64,000 bases of DNA from Gemmatimonadaceae bacterium (GTDB taxonomy: Bacteria > Gemmatimonadota > Gemmatimonadetes > Gemmatimonadales > Gemmatimonadaceae): assembly GCA_036003045.1 (NCBI GenBank), contig DASYSS010000047.1, positions 1 to 64,000 of the forward strand, in the 5' to 3' direction. Positions 42,801 to 52,002 of this stretch are shown piece by piece. Position numbers and translations under genes: made by a program. The first letter of the stretch is position 1; each line of letters starts with the position of its first letter. The notes below the pieces were generated by a model. The model saw only the letters and a list, made by a program, of their open reading frames with translations, had not been told where the DNA came from and searched no databases.

Positions 42801-44756
42801 ATGGCCGACAAAGTCATTGGAATCGATCTCGGTACGACGAACTCCGTCGTCGCGGTCATGGAAGGCGGAGATCCGATCGTGATTCCGAACGCCGAAGGCG
42901 GTCGGACCACGCCATCGGTCGTCGGCTTCACGAAGGACGGCGAACGTCTCGTCGGCCAGGTCGCCAAGCGTCAGGCGGTTACCAACCCGCAGAACACCGT
43001 TTTTTCGATCAAGCGCTTCATGGGCCGCAGGATGGCCGAGGTCCCCGACGAGATCAAGCGTGTCCCGTACAAAGTGGTATCGGGTCCCGGTGATCTCGCC
43101 GTCGTCGAAGTCCAGGGCAAGCGATACACGCCGCCCGAGATCTCCGCCATGATTCTGCAAAAGATGAAGCAGACCGCCGAGGACTACCTTGGACACTCGG
43201 TCTCCAAGGCTGTCGTGACGGTCCCCGCGTACTTCAATGACGCGCAGCGGCAGGCGACGAAGGACGCCGGCAAGATCGCCGGTCTCGACGTCCTTCGCAT
43301 CATCAACGAGCCGACGGCGGCCGCGCTTGCCTACGGCCTCGACAAAAAGAAAGACGAGAAGGTCGCCGTGTTCGATTTGGGCGGCGGCACGTACGACATC
43401 TCCGTTCTCGAGCTCTACGACGTCGAGGGCTCCCGCCAATTCGAGGTGAAATCCACGAACGGCGACACGCACCTCGGCGGCGACGACTTCGACCAGCGCG
43501 TGATCGACTGGATCGTCGGCGAGTTCAAGCGTGATCAGGGGATCGACCTCTCGAAGGACCCGATGGCGCTCCAGCGCCTGAAGGAGGCCGCCGAGAAGGC
43601 CAAGATGGAGCTTTCCTCCACGATGTCGACCGACATCAATCTGCCCTTCATAACGGCGGATCAGTCGGGACCTAAGCATCTCAACTATACGCTCACCCGC
43701 GCCAAGCTCGAGCAGCTGGTCGACGACCTCGTCCAGCGCACGATCGAGCCGATGAAGAAGGCGCTCAAGGACGCCGGCCTCGAGCCCAAGGACATCGACG
43801 AGGTCATTCTCGTCGGCGGTTCGACGCGCATGCCCAAAATCCAGCAGGTCGTCAAGGACTATTTCGGCAAGGAGCCGAACCGTTCGGTGAACCCGGACGA
43901 AGTCGTGGCGATCGGCGCGGCGATTCAGGGCGCGGTGCTCACCGGCGAGCAGAAGGACGTGCTGCTGCTCGACGTCACGCCGCTTTCGCTCGGCATCGAA
44001 ACGCTGGGCGGCGTCACGACCGTGCTCATTCCGCGCAACACGACGATCCCGACGAAAAAGTCGGAGACGTTCTCCACCGCCGACGACAACCAGACGACGG
44101 TCGAGATCCACGTGCTGCAGGGCGAGCGCGACATGGCGCGGGACAACCGCACCATCGGCAAGTTCCAGCTCACCGGTATTCCACCCGCTCCGCGCGGCAT
44201 GCCGCAGATCGAGGTCACGTTCGACATCGACGCGAACGGCATCTTGCACGTGTCGGCCAAGGACAAAGCGACGAGCAAGGAGCAGAAGATTCGCATCGAG
44301 GCGTCGAGCGGTCTCTCCGACAACGACATCGATCGCATGGTGAAGGACGCCGAAAAGAACGCGACCGAGGACAAGAAGCGCCGCGAGGAGATCGACGCCC
44401 GCAATCGTCTCGACAGCATGACGTACGAAGTCGAGAAGAACGCCAAGGAGTGGTCGGAGCGGCTGCCGGCCGAGCTCAAAACGAAGCTCGACGCGGCGGT
44501 CGAGCGGGCGCGCAAGGCGATCCGCGGGGATGATGCGAACGAGATCCGCGCGGCGCAGGAGGAGTTGAGCCGCGCGTACAGCGAGGCTGGCCAGTCGTTC
44601 TATGCTCAGAACCAGGCGCCCCCGGGGGGCCCACCGGGCGGCGAAGGCGGTCAGGGTGGCGAGCCGGGACCGACCGGCTCAACTTCGACAGGTGGGAAAC
44701 CGCAGGAAGACGTCGTCGAAGCGGACTACGAGATCGTGGACGAGAGCAAAAAGTAG
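42801..44756 (+). CDS. dnaK: Chaperone DnaK (Hsp70)
   Basis: This is an ATP-dependent protein-folding chaperone, 651 aa. [18 protein letters not shown] opens the ATPase domain, followed by [45 protein letters not shown] and [13 protein letters not shown]. The substrate-binding domain has [15 protein letters not shown] and [10 protein letters not shown]-like residues ([16 protein letters not shown]). A Gly/Pro-rich tail ends [23 protein letters not shown] lies before the ATG. dnaJ and grpE are not adjacent, and no CIRCE element was found upstream. Confidence 0.97.
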   Translation: MADKVIGIDLGTTNSVVAVMEGGDPIVIPNAEGGRTTPSVVGFTKDGERLVGQVAKRQAVTNPQNTVFSIKRFMGRRMAEVPDEIKRVPYKVVSGPGDLAVVEVQGKRYTPPEISAMILQKMKQTAEDYLGHSVSKAVVTVPAYFNDAQRQATKDAGKIAGLDVLRIINEPTAAALAYGLDKKKDEKVAVFDLGGGTYDISVLELYDVEGSRQFEVKSTNGDTHLGGDDFDQRVIDWIVGEFKRDQGIDLSKDPMALQRLKEAAEKAKMELSSTMSTDINLPFITADQSGPKHLNYTLTRAKLEQLVDDLVQRTIEPMKKALKDAGLEPKDIDEVILVGGSTRMPKIQQVVKDYFGKEPNRSVNPDEVVAIGAAIQGAVLTGEQKDVLLLDVTPLSLGIETLGGVTTVLIPRNTTIPTKKSETFSTADDNQTTVEIHVLQGERDMARDNRTIGKFQLTGIPPAPRGMPQIEVTFDIDANGILHVSAKDKATSKEQKIRIEASSGLSDNDIDRMVKDAEKNATEDKKRREEIDARNRLDSMTYEVEKNAKEWSERLPAELKTKLDAAVERARKAIRGDDANEIRAAQEELSRAYSEAGQSFYAQNQAPPGGPPGGEGGQGGEPGPTGSTSTGGKPQEDVVEADYEIVDESKK

Positions 44757-44783
44757 CTTTCATCCGTAAAGTTTTTGTGGTGA

Positions 44784-44812
44784 ACCGGCTCGCGGAGAAA
44801 CCGCGAGCCGGT
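44784..44812. other. 12-bp perfect hairpin after dnaK
   Basis: ACCGGCTCGCGG (44784-44795) pairs with CCGCGAGCCGGT (44801-44812) around AGAAA. No T-run follows on either strand, so it is a 3'-end hairpin or processing site more than a textbook terminator. Confidence 0.6.
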
Positions 44813-44927
44813 CACGCGTGTCATTAGGACGAAGGGCCGACCAGAGCAGCCGAGGGCGCTCGAAACTTGCACGACCTCGGCGGGTAGGACCCATATCACA
44901 CTCTTTTCTCGCAGGTAGATCTGACTT

Positions 44928-46541
44928 ATGACAAGTCGCGTCTCTCGCGCACGCTTCAGTGCCGCCGTCGTGGTGGCGTTTTTCTGCGGGCTGATCTTTG
45001 CGTCGGGTTTCGACCTCACGCACTTCAGTTGGGCGCAGGGGCGCGCCGGTTCGTCGGGCGCGGCTGCGAAGCCGAGTGCGTCGCAGGTCGCCCCCGCCGT
45101 CGACCTCGAGTCGGCGTTCGAGGCGGTCGCCGACCACGCGCGACCGGCGGTGGTTTCGATCGACATAGAGAAGTTCGCGAAAGCGAAGCCCGCGGTTCGC
45201 CAAACGCGGCCGCGCGGACAGGGACAGCTCCCGCCGGGCATGGAGCAGTTCTTCCGTCAGTTCAGCGACCCGAACGCGCCGCCGGATGACACGCCGGAAG
45301 AGGCGAGCGGTTCCGGCTTCATCGTTTCGGAAGACGGATACATCCTCACCAACAACCACGTCGTCGCCGACGCGGACCGCGTGAACGTCACGCTGTTCGA
45401 CAAGCGCGTATTCCCGGCCAAGGTGATCGGCCGCGACTCGACGACCGACGTCGCGGTGATCAAGATCGACGCGGGCAACAGCCTTCCGTATGTGTCGCTC
45501 GGCGACGATTCGAAGGCGCGCGTCGGACAGTGGGTGCTGGCGATCGGCAATCCGTTGACGCTCGACTTCACCGTCACCGCGGGCATCGTGAGCGCCAAGG
45601 GCCGCAAGGCGACCGGTTTGCTCAACCCGAACGGACAGAATCCGTACGCGATCACCGACTACATCCAGACTGACGCGGCGATCAACCCCGGCAACTCCGG
45701 CGGTCCGCTGCTCAACATCCGCGGCGAAGTGATCGGCATCAACAGCGCGATCGCGAGCGGAACGGGCCGCTACGAGGGCTACGGCTTCGCGATTCCGATC
45801 ACGCTGGCCAAGCAGGTGATGGATGACCTCGTGAAGTTCGGCAAAGTGCGCCGCGCGGTCGTCGGCGTCGTGCTCGGCGAAGTGAGCCCGGCCGACGCGA
45901 AGGCGGCCCGCCTGACCCAGGTCGGTGGCGCGCTCGTCGGCGATTTCAACCCGGCGAAGGACAGCCCCGCCGAGAAAGCCGGCATCCAGATCGGTGACGT
46001 CATCATCGCCGCCGACGGCAAGTTGGTCGATCAGGTGAGCACGCTTCAGCGCATCATCCGCGGCCACAAGCCCGGCGACGTGGTCGATCTGGAAGTCGTT
46101 CGTTACGGCGAAAAGAAGGACTTCAAGGTCAAGCTCGCCGAGCCGCCTTCTGACACGAAGGTCGCGGCCGACGAGGAAGAGAACTCGGCCCCCGTTCGCC
46201 CAACCGGAAACACTGGTCGGTCGAACGACAAGCTCGGCGTCACCGTGGACGCGATTCCGCAGGACTTCCTTCAGGAGAGCAAGCTGCAGCAGCAGTATCG
46301 CAGCGGCCTATTCGTGGCGGCGGTCAGCGGCCGCGGCCCCGCGTTCCGCAGCCTGTTCCCGAACGACATCATCCTCAAAGAAATGGCGCCGGCGCAGCGC
46401 GACATTCACACGGCCGAGGACCTTCAGGCGGCCGTCGGCTCGCTCAAGCCCGGCGAGGTCGTGCAGTTCAAGGTGTGCGCGAACCCTGACCCGCGCACCG
46501 GGTCCTGCCAAACCCGCATCGTCAGCATTCAGATCCAGTAA
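44928..46541 (+). CDS. HtrA/DegP-family periplasmic serine protease
   Basis: The 537-aa protein degrades or refolds damaged envelope proteins. It has an N-terminal hydrophobic anchor or signal (about 10-27), then the trypsin-like domain with TNNHVV (His144), TTDVAVIK (Asp174) and NPGNSGGPL (Ser257). PDZ1 is at about 290-385. A Pro/Asp-rich linker leads to PDZ2 (about 420-535). The pair CANPDPRTGSC near the end could form a disulfide. It is followed by a strong bidirectional terminator. The DegP, DegQ or DegS type cannot be told apart with certainty. Confidence 0.94.
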   Translation: MTSRVSRARFSAAVVVAFFCGLIFASGFDLTHFSWAQGRAGSSGAAAKPSASQVAPAVDLESAFEAVADHARPAVVSIDIEKFAKAKPAVRQTRPRGQGQLPPGMEQFFRQFSDPNAPPDDTPEEASGSGFIVSEDGYILTNNHVVADADRVNVTLFDKRVFPAKVIGRDSTTDVAVIKIDAGNSLPYVSLGDDSKARVGQWVLAIGNPLTLDFTVTAGIVSAKGRKATGLLNPNGQNPYAITDYIQTDAAINPGNSGGPLLNIRGEVIGINSAIASGTGRYEGYGFAIPITLAKQVMDDLVKFGKVRRAVVGVVLGEVSPADAKAARLTQVGGALVGDFNPAKDSPAEKAGIQIGDVIIAADGKLVDQVSTLQRIIRGHKPGDVVDLEVVRYGEKKDFKVKLAEPPSDTKVAADEEENSAPVRPTGNTGRSNDKLGVTVDAIPQDFLQESKLQQQYRSGLFVAAVSGRGPAFRSLFPNDIILKEMAPAQRDIHTAEDLQAAVGSLKPGEVVQFKVCANPDPRTGSCQTRIVSIQIQ

Positions 46542-46558
46542 GAGACTTTGGACGAACG

Positions 46559-46594
46559 AAAAAAGAGGAGCCGCGAAAAGCGGCTCCTCTTTTT
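46559..46594. terminator. Bidirectional terminator between htrA and the pilin cassette
   Basis: GAGGAGCCGC (46565-46574) pairs with GCGGCTCCTC (46580-46589) with loop GAAAA. T5 follows on the plus strand, and six A (46559-46564) give T6 on the minus strand. It serves htrA (plus) and the cassette ending at 46701 (minus). Confidence 0.9.
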
Positions 46595-46604
46595 CATTCG
46601 TTCG

Positions 46605-46697
46605 GGATACCGGGAAACCGGGATACCGCGACTGCGGAAAAATAGTCGTCGCGTCGCGCCGTTCCGGTATCTCGGTGCCCGGTCATCCGGTAACCCG
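46605..46697. repeat. Inverted GGGATACCGGG-type clusters after the pilin cassette
   Basis: GGGATACCGGGAAACCGGGATACC (46605-46627) is answered by reverse-sense units CCGGTATC, CGGTGCCCGGTCATCCGG and TAACCCG (46663-46697). A core of about 35 bp separates them. It ends 3 bp from the stop of the last cassette gene. Confidence 0.7.
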
Positions 46698-46700
46698 TTT

Positions 46701-47282
46701 TTACGGGGTCGTCATGGTGAACGTTACGGTGATCGAGTAGTTCCCCGGCTTGTCGGTCAGCCAGTGAGCGACAGGACGAATGTAGATCGGTACGGTCGGT
46801 GAACCGGGGCCCGCGGAACCCGTTGTGAGCGTCGTGGCGGTCGTGGTGACCGACGTCGTCGGCCCGGCCGGCGTGAGACTCCAGATCAAGTCACTCGCCG
46901 GCTTGCTGCCCCACGCGCCGGCGCTTGCCGTCCAGAACGCGAAGTTGGCGTTCACTTGAAGCGTCCAGGAGCGATTCGCCATTACGCTGAGCGAAACCGG
47001 CGTGAAGGTCGCGACGCCCGTGGCCTGGTCCATGTCGGTCGTGGCTGCGGTGTACGTCGAGGAAGTGGGCGAGACGGAAAGCTGCAGCAGCGCCGGATTC
47101 ACCATCGTCGCCGGCTGGTCGAGCGTCACCGTGGGCGAACACTTCCCCGATTGGCCCGAGACGCTGCAGGTCAGAACGGTCTGCGCGGCGACGGCTGGCG
47201 TCGACAGCGCGAGCGCCGCCCAGATCGCGAGCGAAGCGATCACGAAACGCACCAGCCCCGAGAGGCGGCCACCGGCGCTCAT
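46701..47282 (-). CDS. Secreted pilin-like protein (cassette gene 5)
   Basis: The 193-aa protein has a signal peptide ending near VAAQ (about residue 34). The mature part starts with two Cys (TCSVSGQSGKC, likely a disulfide) and is a beta-rich, Ser/Thr-rich domain ending DKPGNYSITVTFTMTTP. Its length, early disulfide and final beta strand resemble chaperone-usher pilins or spore-coat-U domains. It shares WTLQVNA, KPASDLIWS and the PGxYxIxVxFT ending with 51442-51996, so they are paralogues. Its ATG overlaps the barrel gene's stop (ATGA). Pilus formation is inference. Confidence 0.7.
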   Translation of the reverse strand: MSAGGRLSGLVRFVIASLAIWAALALSTPAVAAQTVLTCSVSGQSGKCSPTVTLDQPATMVNPALLQLSVSPTSSTYTAATTDMDQATGVATFTPVSLSVMANRSWTLQVNANFAFWTASAGAWGSKPASDLIWSLTPAGPTTSVTTTATTLTTGSAGPGSPTVPIYIRPVAHWLTDKPGNYSITVTFTMTTP

Positions 47283-50074
47283 GGAATCCCCCGATCTTTG
47301 TCGCGCTGTTCCGTTTGCTGTTTCGTCTTGAAGATCCGAATCGGTCGCGTCCTGACCGTCACGACGAAACGCTGGCGTCCCGGGGTCGCTCCGATCTCGA
47401 CCGGCGGGATGTCGTCGATCAGCAGCGGCTCACTCGAGCCCTCGAGCTCCATCGTGAGCGTGTAGCGGCCGGCGGGCAGCGCGTCGAAGGACGCGTGTTG
47501 CGAGCCGTCGGCGCGCGCGATCCACTCGCGGCCCGTCGAGTCGCGCAGTGAGAACGTCGCCACTCCGACGCGCACCGACGGCACCGTGCCGTCGGCCAGC
47601 TTCGCGACGTCGATGCGTACGTCGAGCGCGGTGATCGGAACGACCCCGAGAACGAGCGGGTCGCTCTCGCGGTCGAGAAGCCGGGGACTTTGCTCCCAGG
47701 CTTTCGGCAGCGATCGCTCGTCCACCTCGGCGCGCGTCGAAGTCCCGCTCGTCATACGGAAGACGCCGTTGGCGTCGGTGACGGCCGTCTCGGAGCCACG
47801 ATGCACGACGATGCCGGGCACGCCCGGTTCGCCCGGATCGCGGACGCCGTTCGCGTTGCGGTCCTGGTAGACCACGCCGGTTTCCTGACGCCGGTCGAAG
47901 GCACTGATGTTCGACGAGCGCTCGACCTTGAGCGTGATAATGGTGTGCAGCGCGCCGAACTGGTCGCGCGCCGTGCCGCGCTCCGCGCCGAGCGCGATTC
48001 GCAGTGAGCTGAAGACGTCGACGTCGAGCTCCGCGCGCGACGTCATCGTGGTCGCTGGGCCGAACTGTAGATGCTGCGCGGCGGCACTCATCGTCCACCG
48101 CGGAAACCGCGGCCAGAACTGAAATCGCTCGACGTGCGCGCTCCAACTCGACTGCGGCGGACTCGACATCGTGCCGAAGCTCGCCGTCTCGATCGAACCG
48201 CCGACGCCGACGACGCCCCGCGCTCCGACATGGTCGATGCGCAGCCTGTTGACCACGCGGTTCGAGCGGCCGTCTTCGACCGAGACGACCGAGTCGGCGA
48301 TGCTCTGCGACACGTTCGTCAGTCGCGTGTCGGCGGCGATGTCGAAGCCGGCCGCCAGGAAACGCGCTCGTAGACCGTAGTCGAGCTGGGTCGACCCGAA
48401 CCCGCCGAGCGAATCGCGCGACGTGATGCCGGAGCGCATTACGTCGGCGCCCAGCGAAAACATCGAGAAGAGGTCGTACGTCGGCGAGAGCGACCAACCC
48501 GTCGAACCGATCGACGTACGCCCCGATTCGCCGTCATGCGTCGACCAGTACGTGACGTTCGTGCGCACGCGTCCCAGCGCGCGGTCCGCTCCGAGCGAGA
48601 TCGCGTCGCGCGCCGGGGCGAACGCGAGCGTTCCACCCGGCGCGTGCACGGCTCGAAACGCGAAATCGCCTCCCGCCATCGGTCCCCTGAAATCCGCTTC
48701 GGCGCCGATGCCGCTTCCCTCGCTGTACGAGCGGCTCGCAACCGCTCCCGACGCGAACGCGTTCGTCCACGGCTGCGTCTCGAGCATGACGCCGCCGGCG
48801 TCGACGCTGCGAACGAGGTACGTCGAATCGCGAAGATGCGAGAAGAACGCCGTGAACATGCTGGAACCGAGTTGCTGGTGCGCTCCCGCGGCGAAGAGCG
48901 TGGGCTTGTTCCACGTGCCTTGCGAGACGAGAGGCCCCGCGGCCAGGAAGTCCAGCCGCTCCTCGGCGGCGCCAAGCCGAAGCGAGGCGCCGCGCCCGAA
49001 CACATTCTGACCGGCGAGGTCGCTGAGACTCAGGCCGGTCGTTCCGATCGTCGTTCCCCAGCCCGGGGTGCCGACGGTCAGGAAATTCGATTGTGAGTTG
49101 TAGCCGAGCGACGACAGAGCGCGGCCGTTCACCAGATCGTTCGGCGTGGGCGTCGAAAAGCGACCGGTGACACTGAGCTCGTCCGTCAACGGACCGTCGA
49201 TCGCGACCGATTCGACGGACCGGCTCGGAAGACCGGCGCTCATCACCGAACCCGCGCCGAGCGTGACGACCGGACCGGGGCGCCGGCCGCTTCTCAGAGG
49301 GTCGGTCACCTCGACGATCGCCGACGCGACGGCGCGCTGGCCGGAGCGGGTGCGCGCGATCATCGTCACCGCGACGTCGCCGAGATCGGCGAGCAGCGGG
49401 ATGGTGGCGGTCACCGACCGTTCGATTGATTCGCCGCGCGCCAACACGAGAGCCGGTGCGCCTTCCAATCGCGCGTTCCACGTGCGCGGCGCGTCGATCT
49501 CGAGGTCGAGCGTGTCCTGAAGATTGCCGGCGTTGAGAATCGTGAACGAGAGCTCCAGCCGATCGCCGGCGTGGGCGCCGCGCATCGGACGAGTGGGCGT
49601 GACGTCGATGCGCGCGATGCGCGCGATGGCGACGTCGATCGGCGCGCGCACGACTGCTCCGCCGGCGGCGACGAAGCGAACGTATCCGGCTCGCGTCAGC
49701 CCCGCGTTGGCCGACGTGGGCACGCCGACGGTGAGCACGACCGCCGCCCCGCGCGCGAGGGAGCCGGTGCGCGTGCCGAGCAGCGGAACGTTGCCGCTGG
49801 CGACGACTTCGTAGCTGACCTTTCCCGCGCCCGCCAGCTCCGCGGGCACCGGCACGTTCACGATTCGGTACGATCGCGGCGCCGCGGCGGCGACGACGAC
49901 CGCGCTCACTTCGCGTTCGTCGCCCGGATCGCGAGGCGTCGAGTCGACGCGCATCACGGTTCTTCGGTCGACGCTCGCGGCGAGCGTCGCGCGCGGCTGT
50001 TGCGCGTTCGCCGTACCGGCTCCGAGAGCCGCCACCGCGAGAGCGATCTGCACGAAACGCGGACGCCGGCTCAT
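47279..50074 (-). CDS. Large outer-membrane barrel-like protein, usher-like position (cassette gene 4)
   Basis: From the ATG at 50074 it is 931 aa. The signal peptide ends around TANAQQ (residue 23). Residues of about 25-245 are beta-sandwich-like, with a NEW3/CARDB-type segment (LSFTILNAGNLQDTLDLEI). About 265-760 is a run of alternating strands with frequent aromatics and Gly, typical of an outer-membrane barrel. About 765-840 holds an SdrD-B-like segment, YQDRNANGVRDPGEPGVPGI, and a beta-sandwich domain ends it. It lies where an usher would in a chaperone-usher operon, but I see no clear usher signature. It overlaps its neighbours by 4 bp on each side. It may secrete or anchor the pilin-like proteins. 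Confidence 0.7.
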   Translation of the reverse strand: MSRRPRFVQIALAVAALGAGTANAQQPRATLAASVDRRTVMRVDSTPRDPGDEREVSAVVVAAAAPRSYRIVNVPVPAELAGAGKVSYEVVASGNVPLLGTRTGSLARGAAVVLTVGVPTSANAGLTRAGYVRFVAAGGAVVRAPIDVAIARIARIDVTPTRPMRGAHAGDRLELSFTILNAGNLQDTLDLEIDAPRTWNARLEGAPALVLARGESIERSVTATIPLLADLGDVAVTMIARTRSGQRAVASAIVEVTDPLRSGRRPGPVVTLGAGSVMSAGLPSRSVESVAIDGPLTDELSVTGRFSTPTPNDLVNGRALSSLGYNSQSNFLTVGTPGWGTTIGTTGLSLSDLAGQNVFGRGASLRLGAAEERLDFLAAGPLVSQGTWNKPTLFAAGAHQQLGSSMFTAFFSHLRDSTYLVRSVDAGGVMLETQPWTNAFASGAVASRSYSEGSGIGAEADFRGPMAGGDFAFRAVHAPGGTLAFAPARDAISLGADRALGRVRTNVTYWSTHDGESGRTSIGSTGWSLSPTYDLFSMFSLGADVMRSGITSRDSLGGFGSTQLDYGLRARFLAAGFDIAADTRLTNVSQSIADSVVSVEDGRSNRVVNRLRIDHVGARGVVGVGGSIETASFGTMSSPPQSSWSAHVERFQFWPRFPRWTMSAAAQHLQFGPATTMTSRAELDVDVFSSLRIALGAERGTARDQFGALHTIITLKVERSSNISAFDRRQETGVVYQDRNANGVRDPGEPGVPGIVVHRGSETAVTDANGVFRMTSGTSTRAEVDERSLPKAWEQSPRLLDRESDPLVLGVVPITALDVRIDVAKLADGTVPSVRVGVATFSLRDSTGREWIARADGSQHASFDALPAGRYTLTMELEGSSEPLLIDDIPPVEIGATPGRQRFVVTVRTRPIRIFKTKQQTEQRDKDRGIP

Positions 50075-50586
50075 GGCGTGCTCACGTTGACCGTCATCGC
50101 GATCGTCGTCCCGTACGACGGCGCGGTGTCGGTCCAGTCGAGGATCATGCGGAGCTTGACGCCGGACGAGAACGAGTCGCCCCTGTTCATCGTCGCCGCG
50201 ACGATGGTGCGCGCCGGATCCACCGCGCCCGCACAACTGCTGGTCATCGACTGCCAGGGCTTCGACGCGTCGCTCGGCTGCCACATCAATTTCGAGATCG
50301 CCTTCGCACCGCCGAGCGTCGCGGTCGCGGCGCAAATCTCGACCGTGACCGTGTGACTCTTGCCCGACGGCCCATTCGCGAGCGACACGTTGAACGAGAT
50401 CGTCGGACCATCGATGTAGCCCGCGATATAGTCAGCGAAGCCGGGCTGGGCGAACGTCGTGGTCGAGCCGCCAGTGACGCTGAGGGTCGTCGTCTGTGTC
50501 TGCGCGCGAAGCGCCGGCGCTTGAACGCCGATCGCGGCCAGAAGTCCAAGGCCGAGGACCGCCGCGCGTGCGGCGCTCCGGGTCAC
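50071..50586 (-). CDS. Secreted pilin-like protein (cassette gene 3)
   Basis: From GTG 50586 it is 171 aa. The signal peptide ends around LRAQT (residue 29). The mature part is beta-rich with two Cys (EICAATATLG and SSCAGAVD) and ends in the strand YGTTIAMTVNVSTP. The fold looks like the other two pilin-like proteins, but direct similarity is weaker. The GTG overlaps the chaperone stop (GTGA), and its own stop overlaps the barrel gene's ATG. A much longer frame to 51207 exists but only covers the chaperone gene in another frame. Confidence 0.65.
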   Translation of the reverse strand: MTRSAARAAVLGLGLLAAIGVQAPALRAQTQTTTLSVTGGSTTTFAQPGFADYIAGYIDGPTISFNVSLANGPSGKSHTVTVEICAATATLGGAKAISKLMWQPSDASKPWQSMTSSCAGAVDPARTIVAATMNRGDSFSSGVKLRMILDWTDTAPSYGTTIAMTVNVSTP

Positions 50587-51422
50587 GGGATATCCAGTTC
50601 CACCTGCCCAGCGGCGATCTCGGCCCCCTCGTAATCGAGGAGTGCAAGTAGCACGTATCTCCCCGAAGGAAGACTTGGAAGTGCGACGCCGAGGCGCCTC
50701 GTCGCGCCGGGAAGCGTGGGGAATTCGGGAATGTCGATCTTCGAGACGACCGAATTGTCCGGCCGTCGAATCTCGACGGCGCCGTGGGCCATCGTCTGCC
50801 GTGCGCCGGTGTTCTTGTACGTGATGTCGAGCTGGCGAGACCGCACGTTGGACCGCGCGCTCAATTTGCCGCTCGAGATCGCGGGCTTCGCATCGACGAC
50901 CCCGACGTCCGTCACCTCCGCGATGAGCGGAGTTTCCGGCTCGACGTACACCTTCACGCCGTACCGCACGCTGTATTGCACGGCGGACGACTGCGCGGTC
51001 CGCGGCGGTGGAGGATTGTCGATGAATAGAATGGCATAGCAGCCATGACCGATCGCGGCCGCGCTGTCCACGGAAACGCGAAGCGTTTGAACCGAGCGCG
51101 GCGCGAGCTGCAGCACCGACGGGAACACCGTCACATGCGCGCCGCACGACGTCGGGAGCGTTCCTGTGGGATAATACCGATTCTCGCCGACCTCGCTGCG
51201 GTCCCAATCCTGGATGGTGACCGTCGCGTTGGCCGGCGTGATGCCGCGGTTCGCCGCGTGAAAGGTCGTGGTGACTGACCCGCCGGGCTTGAGCGGTACG
51301 TGCAGCTCGAGCTCGTCGACGGCGATCTGCGCGCCGGCGACGTTGGAGAGCGCAACGAGCGCGCCGGCGAGGGCGATGAACCGCCCAGGCCGGCGCGCTA
51401 TGCGTGACATGCGAGAATCCAT
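50583..51422 (-). CDS. PapD-like periplasmic pilus chaperone (cassette gene 2)
   Basis: From the ATG at 51422 (AGGAG upstream) it is 279 aa. The signal peptide ends around VAGAQ. The N-terminal domain reads like a PapD-type Ig domain: LHVPLKPGGSVTTTFHAANRG, VTIQDWDRSEVGENRYYPTG, and FPSVLQLAPRSVQTLRVSV with the conserved P, L and Arg pattern. A second Ig-like domain ends QVELDIP. Such chaperones hold secreted pilin subunits by donor-strand complementation. It lies between two pilin-like genes. Confidence 0.75.
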   Translation of the reverse strand: MDSRMSRIARRPGRFIALAGALVALSNVAGAQIAVDELELHVPLKPGGSVTTTFHAANRGITPANATVTIQDWDRSEVGENRYYPTGTLPTSCGAHVTVFPSVLQLAPRSVQTLRVSVDSAAAIGHGCYAILFIDNPPPPRTAQSSAVQYSVRYGVKVYVEPETPLIAEVTDVGVVDAKPAISSGKLSARSNVRSRQLDITYKNTGARQTMAHGAVEIRRPDNSVVSKIDIPEFPTLPGATRRLGVALPSLPSGRYVLLALLDYEGAEIAAGQVELDIP

Positions 51423-51441
51423 TCCCGCGCTCCTGAACTGA

Positions 51442-51996
51442 TTACGGAGCGACGAGCGTGAACTTGACGTCGATCTGATACGAGCCGGGGACGTCAGTCG
51501 CGATGTTGTACGACGTCTTGTAGAACACACCGACCGGCGCGCTGGCCGTGGTCGGGCCGCCCGAGGTCATGTCGGTCGGCGTCGTCGTGAGCCCCACGTA
51601 ACCGCTACCGTTCGTGTTCGACCAAAGCAGGTCGCTCGCCGGCTTGGCGTACGGGCCGGTGAACGCGGCGGTCGCCGCGCTGATCTGCACCTTGTAATTG
51701 CGGTTCGCCGAAACGGTGTACGTCGGACCGTTCGTCGGCATCTGAATCGTGCTCGACGTGTAGTCCGCCATCGTCGTCGGCGCGTTCAAGCTCATGGCCG
51801 TTCCCGCGCCCGTGAAGCCGCTCATGTTCAGCGTGAGCAACGACGGAATCGTGAACGAGTGCGTCGAGGTCACGACGCAAGGCGCCGGGGAGGCCGCCGT
51901 CGAATTGATCGAGCAGCTACCCGTCTGGGCCGCCGCGATCTGTGCACTGATGGCAACTGCGCAGGCAGCAGCGCCTGCAAAGGCCAACTTCCGCAT
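51442..51996 (-). CDS. Secreted pilin-like protein (cassette gene 1)
   Basis: From the ATG at 51996 (GGAG upstream) it is 184 aa. The signal peptide ends around IAAAQT (residue 25). It has an early Cys pair (SCSINSTAASPAPC), a Ser/Thr/Gly-rich beta domain with YKVQISAATAAF and KPASDLLWSN, and the ending VPGSYQIDVKFTLVAP. It is a paralogue of 46701-47282, and the first gene of the cassette suggests the main subunit. It is 19 bp from the chaperone start. Confidence 0.7.
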   Translation of the reverse strand: MRKLAFAGAAACAVAISAQIAAAQTGSCSINSTAASPAPCVVTSTHSFTIPSLLTLNMSGFTGAGTAMSLNAPTTMADYTSSTIQMPTNGPTYTVSANRNYKVQISAATAAFTGPYAKPASDLLWSNTNGSGYVGLTTTPTDMTSGGPTTASAPVGVFYKTSYNIATDVPGSYQIDVKFTLVAP

Positions 51997-52002
51997 GTTC
52001 AA

